The notes below the pieces were generated by a model. The model saw nothing but the letters and a program-made list of their open reading frames with translations, searched no databases and was not told the DNA's origin. Positions 18,680 through 28,777 of a DNA stretch of 64,000 nt are shown here, in pieces; the first letter of the stretch is position 1; every line of letters begins with the position of its first letter. This stretch comes from Stenotrophomonas mori. Lineage in GTDB: Bacteria > Pseudomonadota > Gammaproteobacteria > Xanthomonadales > Xanthomonadaceae. The stretch spans positions 1,426,001-1,490,000 of the forward strand of contig NZ_JAIKTS010000001.1 in assembly GCF_023556335.1 (NCBI RefSeq), read 5' to 3'. The translations under genes and the position numbers were made by a program.

Positions 18680-18826
18680 CGTTTCAGCCCCTGCCGCAGC
18701 CCCGCCCCGGGCGCTGCCCGCCAACGCGCCGGCCCGGCGGCAGGCAGCGCCGCGGCGCCACGCCGCACGCCATGAAAACCGCTTGCGCACTGCAGCACGA
18801 CGCTGCCCGTGACGCGCGCTATCCGT

Positions 18827-18832
18827 TAGAAT
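18827..18832 (+). promoter_or_regulatory. -10 element of pyrH
   Basis: TAGAAT stands 30 bases upstream of the pyrH ATG, after the tsf terminator. No good -35 box is visible at the expected spacing. Confidence 0.4.
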
Positions 18833-18862
18833 CCCCACCGTTTTCCTGCCATCGAGGTCGCC

Positions 18863-19591
18863 ATGTCCCAGCTCGCCTACCAACGCATCCTTCTGAAACT
18901 TTCCGGGGAGGCGCTGATGGGAGACGAGGACTACGGCATCGACCCCAAGATCATCAACCGCCTGGCCCGTGAGGTCATCGAGGCCCAGCAGGCCGGCGCC
19001 GAGGTGGCGCTGGTGGTCGGCGGCGGCAACATCTTCCGCGGCGCCGGCCTGGCCGCCGGCGGCATGGACCGGGTCACCGGCGACCACATGGGCATGCTGG
19101 CCACGGTGATCAACGCCCTGGCGATGCAGGACGCGCTGGAGAAGCTCGGCGGCAAGGCCCGGGTGATGAGCGCGATCAAGATCAACGACGTGTGCGAGGA
19201 CTACATCCGCCGCCGCGCCATCCGCCACCTGGAAAAGGGCCGGCTGGTGATCTTCGCCGCCGGCACCGGCAATCCGTTCTTCACCACCGACTCCGGCGCC
19301 GCGCTGCGTGCGATCGAGATCGGCGCCGACCTGCTGCTCAAGGCCACCAAGGTCGACGGCGTCTACGACAAGGACCCGAACAAGCACGCCGACGCGGTGC
19401 GCTACCAGACCCTGACCTACGACCAGGTCATCAACCAGGGGCTGGAAGTCATGGACACCGCCGCTTTCGCCCTGGCCCGCGACAGCGACCTGCCGCTGCG
19501 CGTGTTCGACATGGGCCAGCCGGGCGAGCTGCTGAAGATCCTGCGCGGCGAGAACATCGGCACCCTGGTCCACGGCCGCGACGCCCACTGA
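18863..19591 (+). CDS. pyrH: UMP kinase
   Basis: Phosphorylates UMP to UDP for pyrimidine nucleotide synthesis; bacterial hexameric amino-acid-kinase fold, 242 residues. Motifs are [20 protein letters not shown] at the N-terminus, [20 protein letters not shown], and the nucleotide region [23 protein letters not shown] followed by [11 protein letters not shown]. The ATG at 18863 has GAGG upstream. It follows tsf and precedes frr, the conserved order. Confidence 0.97.
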   Translation: MSQLAYQRILLKLSGEALMGDEDYGIDPKIINRLAREVIEAQQAGAEVALVVGGGNIFRGAGLAAGGMDRVTGDHMGMLATVINALAMQDALEKLGGKARVMSAIKINDVCEDYIRRRAIRHLEKGRLVIFAAGTGNPFFTTDSGAALRAIEIGADLLLKATKVDGVYDKDPNKHADAVRYQTLTYDQVINQGLEVMDTAAFALARDSDLPLRVFDMGQPGELLKILRGENIGTLVHGRDAH

Positions 19592-19706
19592 CCCCCGCTT
19601 TCCCGGCGGCCGCCCTGCTCCGCGGACGGCCGCCGGTTCCCGTGCGCGCCCGTTTCCGGCGCGCGCCGCCCTCTCGATTCCCGTCCGGCCGCCGGGGCTG
19701 TTCGCC

Positions 19707-19712
19707 TATAAT
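19707..19712 (+). promoter_or_regulatory. -10 element of frr
   Basis: A perfect TATAAT lies 34 bases upstream of the frr ATG in the 154-base gap after pyrH. The -35 position has no clear match. It suggests that frr and the downstream envelope genes have their own promoter. Confidence 0.5.
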
Positions 19713-19745
19713 CGGCCGGTTCCAGAAACATCCAGGACCCCGGCG

Positions 19746-20303
19746 ATGATCAACGACATCAAGCAAGATGCGCAGGCGCGCATGGCCAAGAGCCTCGACG
19801 CTCTGCGCCACACCCTCACCACCATCCGCACCGGCCGCGCCTCGCCGGCGCTGCTGGACGGCATCAAGGTCAAGGCCTACGGCACCGACACGCCGCTGAA
19901 CCAGGTGGCCAGCATCAGCGTGTCCGAAGGGCGCTCGCTGGTCATCACCCTGTTCGACAAGAGCATGATCAAGGACGTCGAGAAGGCCATCTACGCCTCC
20001 GACCTCGGCCTGACCCCCACCACCGTGGGCACCACCATCCGCCTGAACCTGCCGCCGCTGACCGAAGAGCGCCGCCGCGAGCTGGCCAAGACCGTGGGCA
20101 AGGAAGGCGAGGACAGCAAGGTCGCCATCCGCAACATCCGCCGCGACGCCAACCAGGAAGTGGCCAGGCTGCTCAAGGACAAGGCGATCACCGAGGACGA
20201 CGACCGCCGTGCCCAGGACGACATCCAGAAGCTGACCGACAAGGCGATCAAGGACGTCGACGAGGTGGTCAAGCTCAAGGAACAGGAACTGATGGCGGTC
20301 TGA
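19746..20303 (+). CDS. frr: ribosome recycling factor
   Basis: Splits post-termination ribosomes together with EF-G, 185 residues. It begins [20 protein letters not shown], and contains [15 protein letters not shown] and the C-terminal helix region [21 protein letters not shown], all diagnostic. AGGA lies upstream of the ATG. The uppS start follows four bases after its stop. Confidence 0.97.
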   Translation: MINDIKQDAQARMAKSLDALRHTLTTIRTGRASPALLDGIKVKAYGTDTPLNQVASISVSEGRSLVITLFDKSMIKDVEKAIYASDLGLTPTTVGTTIRLNLPPLTEERRRELAKTVGKEGEDSKVAIRNIRRDANQEVARLLKDKAITEDDDRRAQDDIQKLTDKAIKDVDEVVKLKEQELMAV

Positions 20304-20307
20304 TCCC

Positions 20308-21081
20308 ATGCCGTCCGCCACGCCCGGCGGCATGCCCGTGCCGCGCCAGCCCGCGCACCTTGCCATCGTCATGGATGGCAACGGCCGCTGGGCGCAGCAG
20401 CGGCGGCGTCCGCGCATGATCGGCCACCGTGCCGGCGCGCGGGCGGTCAACCGCACCATCGACTTCTGCCTGGAGCGCGGCATCGCCGTGCTGACCCTGT
20501 TCGCCTTCTCCAGCGAGAACTGGGGACGCCCGCAGGACGAGGTGGATGCGCTGATGAAGCTGTTCCTGGCCGCGCTCGACCGCGAGGTGGACGAGCTGGA
20601 ACGCCGCAACGTCCGGGTGTGCTTCATCGGCGAACGCGCGCGTTTCTCCCCGGGCATCGCGCAACGCATGGCGCGCGCCGAACAGCGGACCTCGGGCAAC
20701 CGCGCCATGACCCTGAACATCGCCGCCAGCTACGGTGGCCGCCAGGACATCGCCCTGGCCGCGCGCCGGCTCGCCGAGCAGGTCGCCGCCGGCACCCTGC
20801 TGCCGGAGCAGGTCGACGAACAGCGGCTGGGCCGGCACATGGCGCTGGCCGACCTGCCGCCGCCCGACCTGTTCATCCGCACCGGCGGCGACACCCGGAT
20901 CAGCAACTTCCTGCTCTGGCAGCTGGCCTATACCGAATTGTGGTTCACCGACGTGCTGTGGCCGGATGTCGATGCCGCCACCCTGCAGCAGGCGCTGGAT
21001 GCATTCGCCCAGCGCGAACGCCGCTATGGCCTGACCAGCGCCCAGGTCGCCCCCCCGGCCACGGAGACCGTTTCCCCATGA
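20308..21081 (+). CDS. uppS: undecaprenyl diphosphate synthase
   Basis: Condenses eight isopentenyl units on farnesyl diphosphate to make the C55 lipid carrier for peptidoglycan and O-antigen. It has 257 residues of the cis-prenyltransferase fold. The catalytic Asp is in HLAIVMDGNGRWAQQR, with FAFSSENWGRP and RTGGDTRISNFLLWQLAYTEL further on. An alternative start at 20332 (MPVPRQ) would give a length closer to E. coli. Its stop overlaps the cdsA start by four bases. Confidence 0.95.
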   Translation: MPSATPGGMPVPRQPAHLAIVMDGNGRWAQQRRRPRMIGHRAGARAVNRTIDFCLERGIAVLTLFAFSSENWGRPQDEVDALMKLFLAALDREVDELERRNVRVCFIGERARFSPGIAQRMARAEQRTSGNRAMTLNIAASYGGRQDIALAARRLAEQVAAGTLLPEQVDEQRLGRHMALADLPPPDLFIRTGGDTRISNFLLWQLAYTELWFTDVLWPDVDAATLQQALDAFAQRERRYGLTSAQVAPPATETVSP

Positions 21082-21902
21082 CCAAGACCCGCGTCATCAC
21101 CGCGCTGATCATGGCCCCCGCGGCCATCTGCGCGATCCTGCTGCTGCCCACCCAGTGGCTGGCCGCCGCCGCCGCTCTGGTGTTCCTCATCGGCCTGTGG
21201 GAATGGCTGCGCCTGACCGGCGTGGACGGCCTGCCGCGCACGGTGCTGCTGGTGCTGAACCTGCTGCTGATGGTGCTGCTGGTGTGGGCCTCGGCCGGCA
21301 GCCTGGTGCTGTTCCAGCTGGCGGTGCTGGCCGGCGTCGGCTTCTGGCTGCTGGCGCTGTTGTGGCTGCGCTTCTTCGATTTCGGCGCGCATGGCGAGCA
21401 AAGTGCGGCGCGGATGCTGAAACTGGCCGCGGCCACCCTGGCGATCATCCCGGCCTGGGCGGCCCTGGTGCTGATCCATGCCGGCGAACCCCACGGCAAC
21501 CGCTGGCTGCTGACCGCGCTGGCGATCGTCTGGGCCGCCGATTCGGGCGCCTACTTCGCCGGCCGCGCGTTCGGCAGGCGCAAGCTGGCGCCGCGCGTGA
21601 GCCCCAACAAGACCGTCGAGGGCCTGCTGGGCGGGCTGGTCGCCGGGCTGCTGGTAGCGGCCGGTTTCGGCTGGCTCGCGGGGGTGCAGGCCGCCGGCCT
21701 GCCCGGGCTGCTGCTGGTGGCCACGCTGGCGGTGCTGGCCTCGGTGCTCGGCGACCTGTTCGAAAGCCTGCTCAAGCGGCATGCCGGCGCCAAGGACTCG
21801 GGCAGCGTGATCCCCGGGCACGGCGGCGTGCTGGACCGCATCGACGGCGTGCTGGCCGCGCTGCCGGTGTTCGCGCTGGGCAAGGACATCTTCGGTTTCT
21901 GA
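21078..21902 (+). CDS. cdsA: phosphatidate cytidylyltransferase (CDP-diglyceride synthase)
   Basis: Makes CDP-diacylglycerol from phosphatidate and CTP, the branch point of phospholipid synthesis; polytopic inner-membrane enzyme of 274 residues. Hydrophobic segments fill the N-terminal two thirds. The signature region [36 protein letters not shown] lies near residues 215-260. The start codon overlaps the uppS stop (ATGA), and dxr begins one base after its own stop. Confidence 0.95.
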   Translation: MTKTRVITALIMAPAAICAILLLPTQWLAAAAALVFLIGLWEWLRLTGVDGLPRTVLLVLNLLLMVLLVWASAGSLVLFQLAVLAGVGFWLLALLWLRFFDFGAHGEQSAARMLKLAAATLAIIPAWAALVLIHAGEPHGNRWLLTALAIVWAADSGAYFAGRAFGRRKLAPRVSPNKTVEGLLGGLVAGLLVAAGFGWLAGVQAAGLPGLLLVATLAVLASVLGDLFESLLKRHAGAKDSGSVIPGHGGVLDRIDGVLAALPVFALGKDIFGF

Positions 21903-21903
21903 C

Positions 21904-23133
21904 ATGCCCGACACTTCGCCCCTCCCGCGGCACGATGCCGGCGCGGACGATGCGCGCCGGATCGCGGTCCTTGGCGCCACCGGCTCGATCGGCACCTCGG
22001 CCCTGGACGTCATCGCCCGCCATCGCGGATGGATGCGCGCCAGCGTGCTGGCCGCCGGCAGCAACGTGCAGGCGCTGATCGCCCTGTGCCAGGCGCACCG
22101 CCCCGAGCATGCCGCCATCGCCGACCCGGCCCTGTACATCCCCTTGCGCGACGGTCTGCGCGACGCCAGCCTGGCCACCGAGGCCCATGCCGGCGCCGAG
22201 GCGATCGACGCGCTCGCCGCCGGCCCGGACTGCGACACCGTGGTCGCCGCCGTCGTCGGCGCCGCCGGGCTGTCCTCCACGCTTGCCGCCGCACGCGCCG
22301 GCAAGCGGCTGCTGCTGGCCAACAAGGAAGCGCTGGTACTGGCCGGCGAACTGCTGACCCGCGAGGCCGCGGCCGCCGGCGCGGAAATCATCCCGATCGA
22401 CAGCGAGCACAGCGCGATCTTCCAGTGCCTGCGCTCGCGCGACGCCAGTGTCGCCGGCGCTGGGGTGCGCCGGCTCGTGCTGACCGCCTCCGGGGGACCA
22501 TTTCGTGGCCGGTCGCGCGCCGACCTGCAGGCGGTGACCCCGGCCCAGGCGGTGGCGCACCCGAAGTGGTCGATGGGCCCGAAGATCTCGGTCGACTCGG
22601 CCACCCTGATGAACAAGGGCCTGGAGGTCATCGAGGCCCACCACCTGTTCGACGTGCCGGGCGCGCGCATCGACGTGCTGGTGCACCCCCAGAGCCTGGT
22701 GCACTCGCTGGTCGAATACGTCGACGGCTCCACCCTGGCGCAGCTCGGCCTGCCGGACATGCGCACCACCCTGGCGGTCGGCCTGGGCTGGCCGCGGCGC
22801 ATCGAATCCGGGGTCGCCGGGCTCGACCTGCTGGCCCATGGGCGGCTGGAATTCGAGGCCCCCGACCTGGACGCCTTTCCCTGCCTGCGCCTGGCCTGGC
22901 AGGCGCTGGAGGCCGGCGGCAGCGCCCCGGCGATCCTGAACGCAGCCAACGAAATCGCTGTTTCAGCCTTTCTTCAGGGCCGCATAGGCTTCCTGTCGAT
23001 CCCCGAGCTGGTCGAACAGGCCCTGTCCGCCCTGCCCGACACCGCTGCCGATACACTGGAGGCCCTGCTGGCGGCCGATGCCCGCTGCCGCCAGATCACC
23101 ACCACCGCCATCGCCCGCCTGCCCCATGCCTGA
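21904..23133 (+). CDS. dxr: 1-deoxy-D-xylulose 5-phosphate reductoisomerase
   Basis: Second enzyme of the non-mevalonate isoprenoid pathway; converts DXP to MEP with NADPH and a divalent metal in the cytoplasm. It has 409 residues. The NADPH site is [31 protein letters not shown], the metal/substrate region [21 protein letters not shown] and the [27 protein letters not shown] block are all present. About 18 residues of Asp/Arg-rich sequence precede the usual start. Its product feeds uppS, two genes upstream. Confidence 0.96.
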   Translation: MPDTSPLPRHDAGADDARRIAVLGATGSIGTSALDVIARHRGWMRASVLAAGSNVQALIALCQAHRPEHAAIADPALYIPLRDGLRDASLATEAHAGAEAIDALAAGPDCDTVVAAVVGAAGLSSTLAAARAGKRLLLANKEALVLAGELLTREAAAAGAEIIPIDSEHSAIFQCLRSRDASVAGAGVRRLVLTASGGPFRGRSRADLQAVTPAQAVAHPKWSMGPKISVDSATLMNKGLEVIEAHHLFDVPGARIDVLVHPQSLVHSLVEYVDGSTLAQLGLPDMRTTLAVGLGWPRRIESGVAGLDLLAHGRLEFEAPDLDAFPCLRLAWQALEAGGSAPAILNAANEIAVSAFLQGRIGFLSIPELVEQALSALPDTAADTLEALLAADARCRQITTTAIARLPHA

Positions 23134-23159
23134 TTCCGCCTTCCAATCCGGTGCTTCCC

Positions 23160-24524
23160 ATGGCTGACGTGCTCGGCTCGGTGTGGTGGATGATCGTCAG
23201 CCTCGGCGTGCTGGTGACGTTCCACGAATACGGCCACTACTGGGTGGCGCGGCGCTGCGGCGTGAAGGTGCTGCGTTTCTCGGTCGGCTTCGGCCGCCCG
23301 CTGTGGAGCCGCCACGGGCGCAACGGCACCGAATTCGCGATTGCCGCCATTCCGCTCGGCGGCTACGTCAAGATGCTCGACGAGCGCGAGACCGAGGTCC
23401 CCGCGGGCGAGCGCATGGCCGCCTTCAACAACAAGCGCGTCGGCCAGCGCATCGCCATCGTCGCCGCCGGTCCGATCGCCAACCTGCTGCTGTGCATCGC
23501 CCTGCTGTGGGCGATGTTCGTGATCGGCCGCCAGGACTATTCGGCGACCCTCGGCCGCACCACCGGCATGGCCGCCGCCGCGGGCCTGGCCTCCGGCGAC
23601 CGCATCCTCGACGTGGACGGCCGCACCGTCGCCACCTGGGGCGAGGCCAGCATGGCCCTCACCACCGCGGCGATGGACCGGCAGGACGCCCGGCTGCGGG
23701 TACAGGATGCGCTCGGCAACGCCCGGACCCGGGTGCTTCCGCTGTCGTCGCTGCCGGCCGGCTTCGACGAGCGCACCGTGCCGGTGCAGGCCGGCCTGCT
23801 CTGGCAGTTCTGGCTGCAGCCGGCGCAGGTCGACTCGGTGGTCGAGCAGTCCGCCGCCAGCGGCGTGCTGCGCCCCGGCGACCTGATCCTGGCCATCGAC
23901 GGCCAGCGCGTGGAAAGTGCCGACCAGGTGGCGCCGCTGGTGCAACAGCTGGGCGAACGCGGCGGCAACGGCATGATCGAGGTCGAGCGCGACGGCCAAC
24001 GGCTGGCACTGGAGCTGCGTCCGCACCGGGCCGCTGCCGAAGCCGGCCCGGCCGCGCCACGCTGGCTGATCGGGGTGGGTTTCGCCCAGGGCCAGGCCCC
24101 GGCCTACGACGCCCGCCAGCAGTACGGCCCGCTGGCGGCCCTGCCCGCCGCCGCGCGCGAAACCGCCCGCCTGGCCGGCGATTCGCTGGGCATGATGCGG
24201 CGGATGCTCACCGGGCACGCCTCGGTCAAGAACATCTCCGGCCCGATCACCATCGCCCGCGTCGCCAATGCCTCGGCCGAGCGCGGGCTGGACTGGTTCC
24301 TGTACTTCCTGGCGCTGCTGTCGCTGAGCCTGTGCATCATCAACCTGCTGCCGATCCCCATCTTGGACGGCGGTCACCTGCTGTATTACCTTATCGAGTT
24401 GGTCAAGGGCAGCCCGTTGAGCGAGCGTGCCATGGCCACCGGGCAATACCTTGGCCTGGCCCTGCTGGCCGGGCTGATGGGGCTGGCGTTCTACAACGAC
24501 ATCCTCGGCCTGGTCGCGCGATGA
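23160..24524 (+). CDS. rseP: RseP-type site-2 protease
   Basis: Intramembrane zinc protease that cleaves the anti-sigma factor RseA after DegS, and clears signal-peptide remnants. It has 454 residues. The metal motif is FHEYGHYWVARR near residue 22, and the second ligand Asp is in PIPILDGGHLLYY near the C-terminus. Two PDZ domains lie in the periplasmic part (about 110-290), including ASGVLRPGDLILAIDGQRV. Four membrane segments fit the family. It sits between dxr and bamA, the conserved order. Confidence 0.95.
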   Translation: MADVLGSVWWMIVSLGVLVTFHEYGHYWVARRCGVKVLRFSVGFGRPLWSRHGRNGTEFAIAAIPLGGYVKMLDERETEVPAGERMAAFNNKRVGQRIAIVAAGPIANLLLCIALLWAMFVIGRQDYSATLGRTTGMAAAAGLASGDRILDVDGRTVATWGEASMALTTAAMDRQDARLRVQDALGNARTRVLPLSSLPAGFDERTVPVQAGLLWQFWLQPAQVDSVVEQSAASGVLRPGDLILAIDGQRVESADQVAPLVQQLGERGGNGMIEVERDGQRLALELRPHRAAAEAGPAAPRWLIGVGFAQGQAPAYDARQQYGPLAALPAAARETARLAGDSLGMMRRMLTGHASVKNISGPITIARVANASAERGLDWFLYFLALLSLSLCIINLLPIPILDGGHLLYYLIELVKGSPLSERAMATGQYLGLALLAGLMGLAFYNDILGLVAR

Positions 24525-24596
24525 CCCTCATTCCCGCTGACGTCGCCATGCGCCGGCACCCACGCACCACTGAAATCGACTCCAACCGGACGTGAC

Positions 24597-27062
24597 ATGA
24601 CGCGACTTCCCAATCGCCGCCTGCTTGCCCTCGCCCTCGCCGCCGGCCTGGCCGTGCCCGCGCTCGCGCAGGCCGCCGAGCCCTTCACCGCCAGCGACAT
24701 CCGCGTGGACGGCCTGCAGCGCATCTCCTCCGGTACCGTCTTCACCTACCTGCCGGTGGAGCGCGGCGACCGGGTCGATGACACCAAGGTGGGTGACACC
24801 ATCCGTGCGCTGTACAAGACCGGCTTCTTCGAGGACGTGCAGCTGGACCGCCAGGGCGACATCCTGGTGGTCACGGTCAAGGAGCGCCCGGCGATCAACA
24901 AGCTGACCGTCACCGGCAACAAGGACATCAAGACCGAGCAGCTGCTCAAGGGCCTGAGCGACATCGGCCTGAGCGAGGGCGGCACCTTCGACCGCCTGAG
25001 CCTGGACCGGGTGACCCAGGAGCTGCGCCGCCAGTACAACGACCGCGGCAAGTACACCGTGGAGATCACCCCGACGGTGAGCCCGCTGGACCGCAACCGC
25101 GTCGACGTCGCCATTGCCGTCAAGGAAGGCAAGGCGGCCAAGATCCGCCACGTCAACCTGGTCGGCACCGAGAAGTTCGACGGCCGCGACATCCTCGACA
25201 CCTGGGAGTCCAAGGAGCACAACTGGGCATCGTGGTACCGCCGCGACGACCAGTACTCCAAGGAAAAGCTGTCCGGCGACCTGGAGAAGCTGAACTCCTG
25301 GTACCTGGACCGCGGCTATGTCGATTTCAGCATCGATTCCACCCAGGTCTCGATCAGTCCCGACAAGCGCGACATGTTCATCACCGCCGGCGTCAGCGAG
25401 GGCGAGCAGTACAAGATCTCCGAGATCAAGGTGACCGGCGAGACCATCCTCCCGCAGGAGGAGGTCGAACGCATGGTGTTCCAGAAGGCCGGCGACACCT
25501 TCTCGCGCGGCCTGCTGGAGTTCAGCGCCGACGCCATCACCAACAGCCTGTCCAACGTCGGCTACGCCTTCGCCAAGGTCAACCCGATCCCGACCAGCAA
25601 CCGCGCCGAGCGCACCGTGGCGGTCAACATGCAGGTGGTGCCGGGCCCGCGCGTGGCGGTGCGCCGCATCGTGTTCAAGGGCAACACCCGCACCGCCGAC
25701 GAGGTGCTGCGCCGCGAGATGCGCCAGTTCGAGAACGCCTGGTACTCGCAGGCGGCGATCGACCGTTCCAAGATCCGCCTGCAGCGCCTGGGCTATTTCG
25801 AATCGGTCGATGTGGAGACCTCCCCGGTCACCGGCAGCAACGACCAGGTCGACGTGGTCTACAACGTCAAGGAAACCACCTCGGGCAGCTTCGTGTTCGG
25901 CCTGGGCTACTCGCAGTCCTACGGCATGACCACCTCGGTGCAGCTGTCGCAGAACAACTTCCTCGGCGGCGGCAACCGGGTTTCGGTGGAGGCCTCGCGC
26001 AGCAGCTACCTGCAGCGTTACGGCTTCTCATACATGAACCCGTACTTCACCGACGACGGCGTCTCGCTGGGCTACAACCTGTCCTGGCGCGAACTGGACT
26101 ATTCCGACTTCAACACCGCGCAGTACAACAGCACCAACGGTGCCGCGCAGATGGTGTTCGGCGTGCCGATCACCGAGAACGACAGCTTCTCGCTGATGTT
26201 CGGCATCGACAGCAACCAGATCACCACTTACCCCCGCTACACCCCGGTGGCGATCATCGATTACATCAACGCCGTCGGGAACAAGACCTTCCACTCCTGG
26301 CGCACCGAGCTGGGCTGGGCCCGCGACACCCGCAACGACTACTTCATGCCGACCCGCGGTACCTACCAGCGCCTGGGCCTGGAAGCCACGCTGCCCGGGT
26401 CCACCGTGGAGTACTACAAGCTCAACTACCAGTTCTCCAAGTACTGGCCGATCATGCCGTCGCTGGTCATCAACACCCGCGTGGAACTGGGCTACGGCGA
26501 TTCGTACGGCAGCGACAAGGTCCGCGACATCTGCTGGAACGTGATCCCGGGCAAGCCCGGCACCCCGGCCACCGGCACCACCCCGGCGACCGAACGCACC
26601 CCGGACACCACCGAGGTGGTCGACTGCGCCACCAACCCGACCGCCCACCACCGCCAGGTCAGGGCCAGCGGCCTGCCGTTCTTCGAGAACTTCTACGCCG
26701 GTGGCACCAACTCGGTGCGCGGCTTCCGCGACAATACCCTCGGACCGCGCTCGGAGCCCATCGGCGGCTACTACCGCGGCCAGCCGCTGGGCGGCTCGGT
26801 CAAGACCGTCGGTGCGATCGAGGCCTATTTCCCGAAGCTGTTCGACAGCCCCTCGGCGCGGGTCTCGACCTTCCTTGACTTCGGCAACGTCTACAACGGC
26901 ACCAGCGACTTCGATACCGGCGAGCTGCGCGCATCGGCCGGCGTCGCCCTGCTCTGGCGCGCACCGGTGGGCCCGATCTCGATCAGCTATGCGTTCCCGC
27001 TGAAGAAGAAGGACGGCGACGAGATCGAGCGGCTGCAGTTCACCTTCGGCGGACAGTTCTGA
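24597..27062 (+). CDS. bamA: outer-membrane protein assembly factor BamA
   Basis: Core of the BAM complex that folds beta-barrel proteins into the outer membrane, 821 residues. Residues 1-26 are a signal peptide (LLALALAAGLAVPALAQA). Five POTRA domains occupy about 27-430. The Omp85 barrel follows, with the conserved loop-6 motif VRGF in GGTNSVRGFRDNTLGPR and the terminal FTFGGQF. Between the strand ending ELGYGDSYG and the strand LPFFENFYAGG there is an insertion with Cys646 and Cys677 bracketing a Pro/Thr-rich stretch; E. coli has only a short turn there. In barrel topology this turn faces the periplasm. Confidence 0.96.
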   Translation: MTRLPNRRLLALALAAGLAVPALAQAAEPFTASDIRVDGLQRISSGTVFTYLPVERGDRVDDTKVGDTIRALYKTGFFEDVQLDRQGDILVVTVKERPAINKLTVTGNKDIKTEQLLKGLSDIGLSEGGTFDRLSLDRVTQELRRQYNDRGKYTVEITPTVSPLDRNRVDVAIAVKEGKAAKIRHVNLVGTEKFDGRDILDTWESKEHNWASWYRRDDQYSKEKLSGDLEKLNSWYLDRGYVDFSIDSTQVSISPDKRDMFITAGVSEGEQYKISEIKVTGETILPQEEVERMVFQKAGDTFSRGLLEFSADAITNSLSNVGYAFAKVNPIPTSNRAERTVAVNMQVVPGPRVAVRRIVFKGNTRTADEVLRREMRQFENAWYSQAAIDRSKIRLQRLGYFESVDVETSPVTGSNDQVDVVYNVKETTSGSFVFGLGYSQSYGMTTSVQLSQNNFLGGGNRVSVEASRSSYLQRYGFSYMNPYFTDDGVSLGYNLSWRELDYSDFNTAQYNSTNGAAQMVFGVPITENDSFSLMFGIDSNQITTYPRYTPVAIIDYINAVGNKTFHSWRTELGWARDTRNDYFMPTRGTYQRLGLEATLPGSTVEYYKLNYQFSKYWPIMPSLVINTRVELGYGDSYGSDKVRDICWNVIPGKPGTPATGTTPATERTPDTTEVVDCATNPTAHHRQVRASGLPFFENFYAGGTNSVRGFRDNTLGPRSEPIGGYYRGQPLGGSVKTVGAIEAYFPKLFDSPSARVSTFLDFGNVYNGTSDFDTGELRASAGVALLWRAPVGPISISYAFPLKKKDGDEIERLQFTFGGQF

Positions 27063-27076
27063 CGGACTGCCCGCGC

Positions 27077-27097
27077 ACCCGGGGCGTTGCCCCGGGT
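27077..27097 (+). terminator. hairpin after bamA
   Basis: ACCCGGGGC, loop GTT, GCCCCGGGT form a perfect 9-bp stem 14 bases after the bamA stop. There is no T-tract. Confidence 0.45.
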
Positions 27098-27165
27098 ATC
27101 CATCGTTCCGTGATGGCGGAACGGTGGGGCGCGTTCTTGCCTTCCGATTCCCCCGCCTTCGGCGC

Positions 27166-27189
27166 GCCCCCTTCACCAAGGGGGGCTTT
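27166..27189 (+). terminator. second hairpin before lpxD
   Basis: GCCCCCTT, loop CACC, AAGGGGGGC then TTTCC lies in the 218-base gap between bamA and lpxD. The arms differ by one G. The T-run is short. With the hairpin at 27077 it suggests that lpxD may have its own promoter, though no clear one is visible. Confidence 0.45.
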
Positions 27190-27280
27190 CCTCCAGAACG
27201 GTCCGGCCGCTCCCCGCGCCCACGCGGGCTCCTGGCTGCCGCCGCATGACCGCGCCACGTCCAGGCGCTAAACTCCCGGC

Positions 27281-28303
27281 GTGAATACTCCAACCCATAC
27301 CGCACAGGAACTGGCCGACCGCTTCGGTCTGCAGGTGCACGGCGATCCGTCCACCGCGATCCATGGCGTGGCCACACTGGCCCATGCCGGCCCCGGCCAG
27401 CTGACCTTCCTGGCCAACCCCCGCTACCGCGCGCAGCTGGCCGACAGCCAGGCCTCCATCGTCGTGCTGCGTGCCGACGATGCCGGCGATGCGCCCGGCA
27501 CCGCGCTGGTGGCCAAGGATCCCTACACCGCCTTCGCCAAGATCGGCGCGCTGTTCGAGGCGGTGCCGCTGCGCGCGCCCGGCATCCATCCCAGCGCGGT
27601 GGTGGACCCGTCGGCGCAGGTCGCCGCCAGCGCCCATGTCGGCCCGTTCGTCAGCATCGGCGCGCGCAGCGTGGTCGGCGAGAACTGCATCGTCGGCAGC
27701 GGCAGCCTCATCGGCGAGGACTGCACGCTCCAGGCCGGCTGCGAGCTGATCGCCCGGGTCACCCTGGTGACCCGCGTCCACCTGGGCCGCCGCGTGCGCA
27801 TCCACCCCGGCGCGGTCCTGGGCGCGGACGGCTTCGGCCTGGCCATGGATGCCGGACGCTGGATCAAGGTGCCGCAGCTGGGCGGCGTGCGCATCGGCGA
27901 CGACTGCGAGATCGGCGCCAACACCTGCGTGGACCGCGGCGCACTGGAGGACACCGTCCTGGAAGAGGACGTGCGCCTGGACAACCTGGTGCAGATCGCC
28001 CACAACTGCCACATCGGCGCGCACTCGGCCATCGCCGGCAACACCGGCATCGCCGGCAGCGCCCGCATCGGCCGCTACTGCCTGCTCGGCGGCGCGGTCG
28101 GCGTGGTCGGGCACCTGGAGATCTGCGACCACGTCGTCGTCACCGGGCGCTCGGTGGTACGCAACTCGATTACCGAACCGGGCGAATACTCGTCCGGCAC
28201 CCCTCTGACCGACAACCGCACGTGGCGCAAGAATGCCGCGCGCTTCAAACAGCTGGACAACCTGGCACGCCGGGTCCTGGCTGTGAGCAAGGAGAAGGAA
28301 TGA
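27281..28303 (+). CDS. lpxD: UDP-3-O-(3-hydroxyacyl)glucosamine N-acyltransferase
   Basis: Third step of lipid A synthesis: adds the N-linked hydroxyacyl chain to UDP-GlcN. It is a cytoplasmic left-handed beta-helix trimer of 340 residues. The N-terminal domain has GVATLAHAGPGQLTFLANPRYR. Hexapeptide repeats run from about residue 105, with the catalytic His region IAHNCHIGAHSAIAGNTGIAGS. Translation starts with GTG at 27281. Its stop overlaps the fabZ start by four bases. Confidence 0.95.
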   Translation: MNTPTHTAQELADRFGLQVHGDPSTAIHGVATLAHAGPGQLTFLANPRYRAQLADSQASIVVLRADDAGDAPGTALVAKDPYTAFAKIGALFEAVPLRAPGIHPSAVVDPSAQVAASAHVGPFVSIGARSVVGENCIVGSGSLIGEDCTLQAGCELIARVTLVTRVHLGRRVRIHPGAVLGADGFGLAMDAGRWIKVPQLGGVRIGDDCEIGANTCVDRGALEDTVLEEDVRLDNLVQIAHNCHIGAHSAIAGNTGIAGSARIGRYCLLGGAVGVVGHLEICDHVVVTGRSVVRNSITEPGEYSSGTPLTDNRTWRKNAARFKQLDNLARRVLAVSKEKE

Positions 28304-28758
28304 ACTCGCCCCTGCCGCTGCCCATCGACGTCAACACCGTCCGCACGCTGATCCCGCACCGCTACCCGTTCCTGCTGGTGGACAAGGTCGTGGCCCTGGA
28401 CACCGAGGCCCGGACGATCGTCGCGCACAAGAACGTCAGCATCAACGAGCCGTTCTTCCAGGGCCACTTCCCGACCCAGCCGATCATGCCGGGCGTGCTC
28501 ATCATCGAGGCGCTGGCACAGGCCGGCGGCGTGCTGACCCAGCTCAGCCTCGGCCGCGACGCGCAGTCCAAGCTGTTCTACCTGGTCAAGGTGGACAACG
28601 TGCGCTTCATGAAGCAGGTGGTGCCCGGCGACGTGCTGGAGCTGCACGTGCAGGTCAAGCGCGTGATCCGCAACATGGCCGTCTACTACGGCGAGGCCAA
28701 GGTCGACGGCGAAGTCGTGGCGCACGCCGAGGTGCTGTGCGCCGGCACCCGCGAATGA
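28300..28758 (+). CDS. fabZ: 3-hydroxyacyl-ACP dehydratase FabZ
   Basis: Dehydrates beta-hydroxyacyl-ACP in fatty-acid elongation, and competes with LpxA for hydroxyacyl-ACP, hence its position among the lpx genes. It has 152 residues of hot-dog fold. Motifs are [14 protein letters not shown], the active-site His in [23 protein letters not shown], and the Glu within it. GGAGAAGGA stands just before the ATG, which overlaps the lpxD stop. Confidence 0.96.
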   Translation: MNSPLPLPIDVNTVRTLIPHRYPFLLVDKVVALDTEARTIVAHKNVSINEPFFQGHFPTQPIMPGVLIIEALAQAGGVLTQLSLGRDAQSKLFYLVKVDNVRFMKQVVPGDVLELHVQVKRVIRNMAVYYGEAKVDGEVVAHAEVLCAGTRE

Positions 28759-28777
28759 TCCCCACTGGAGCCCGCGC

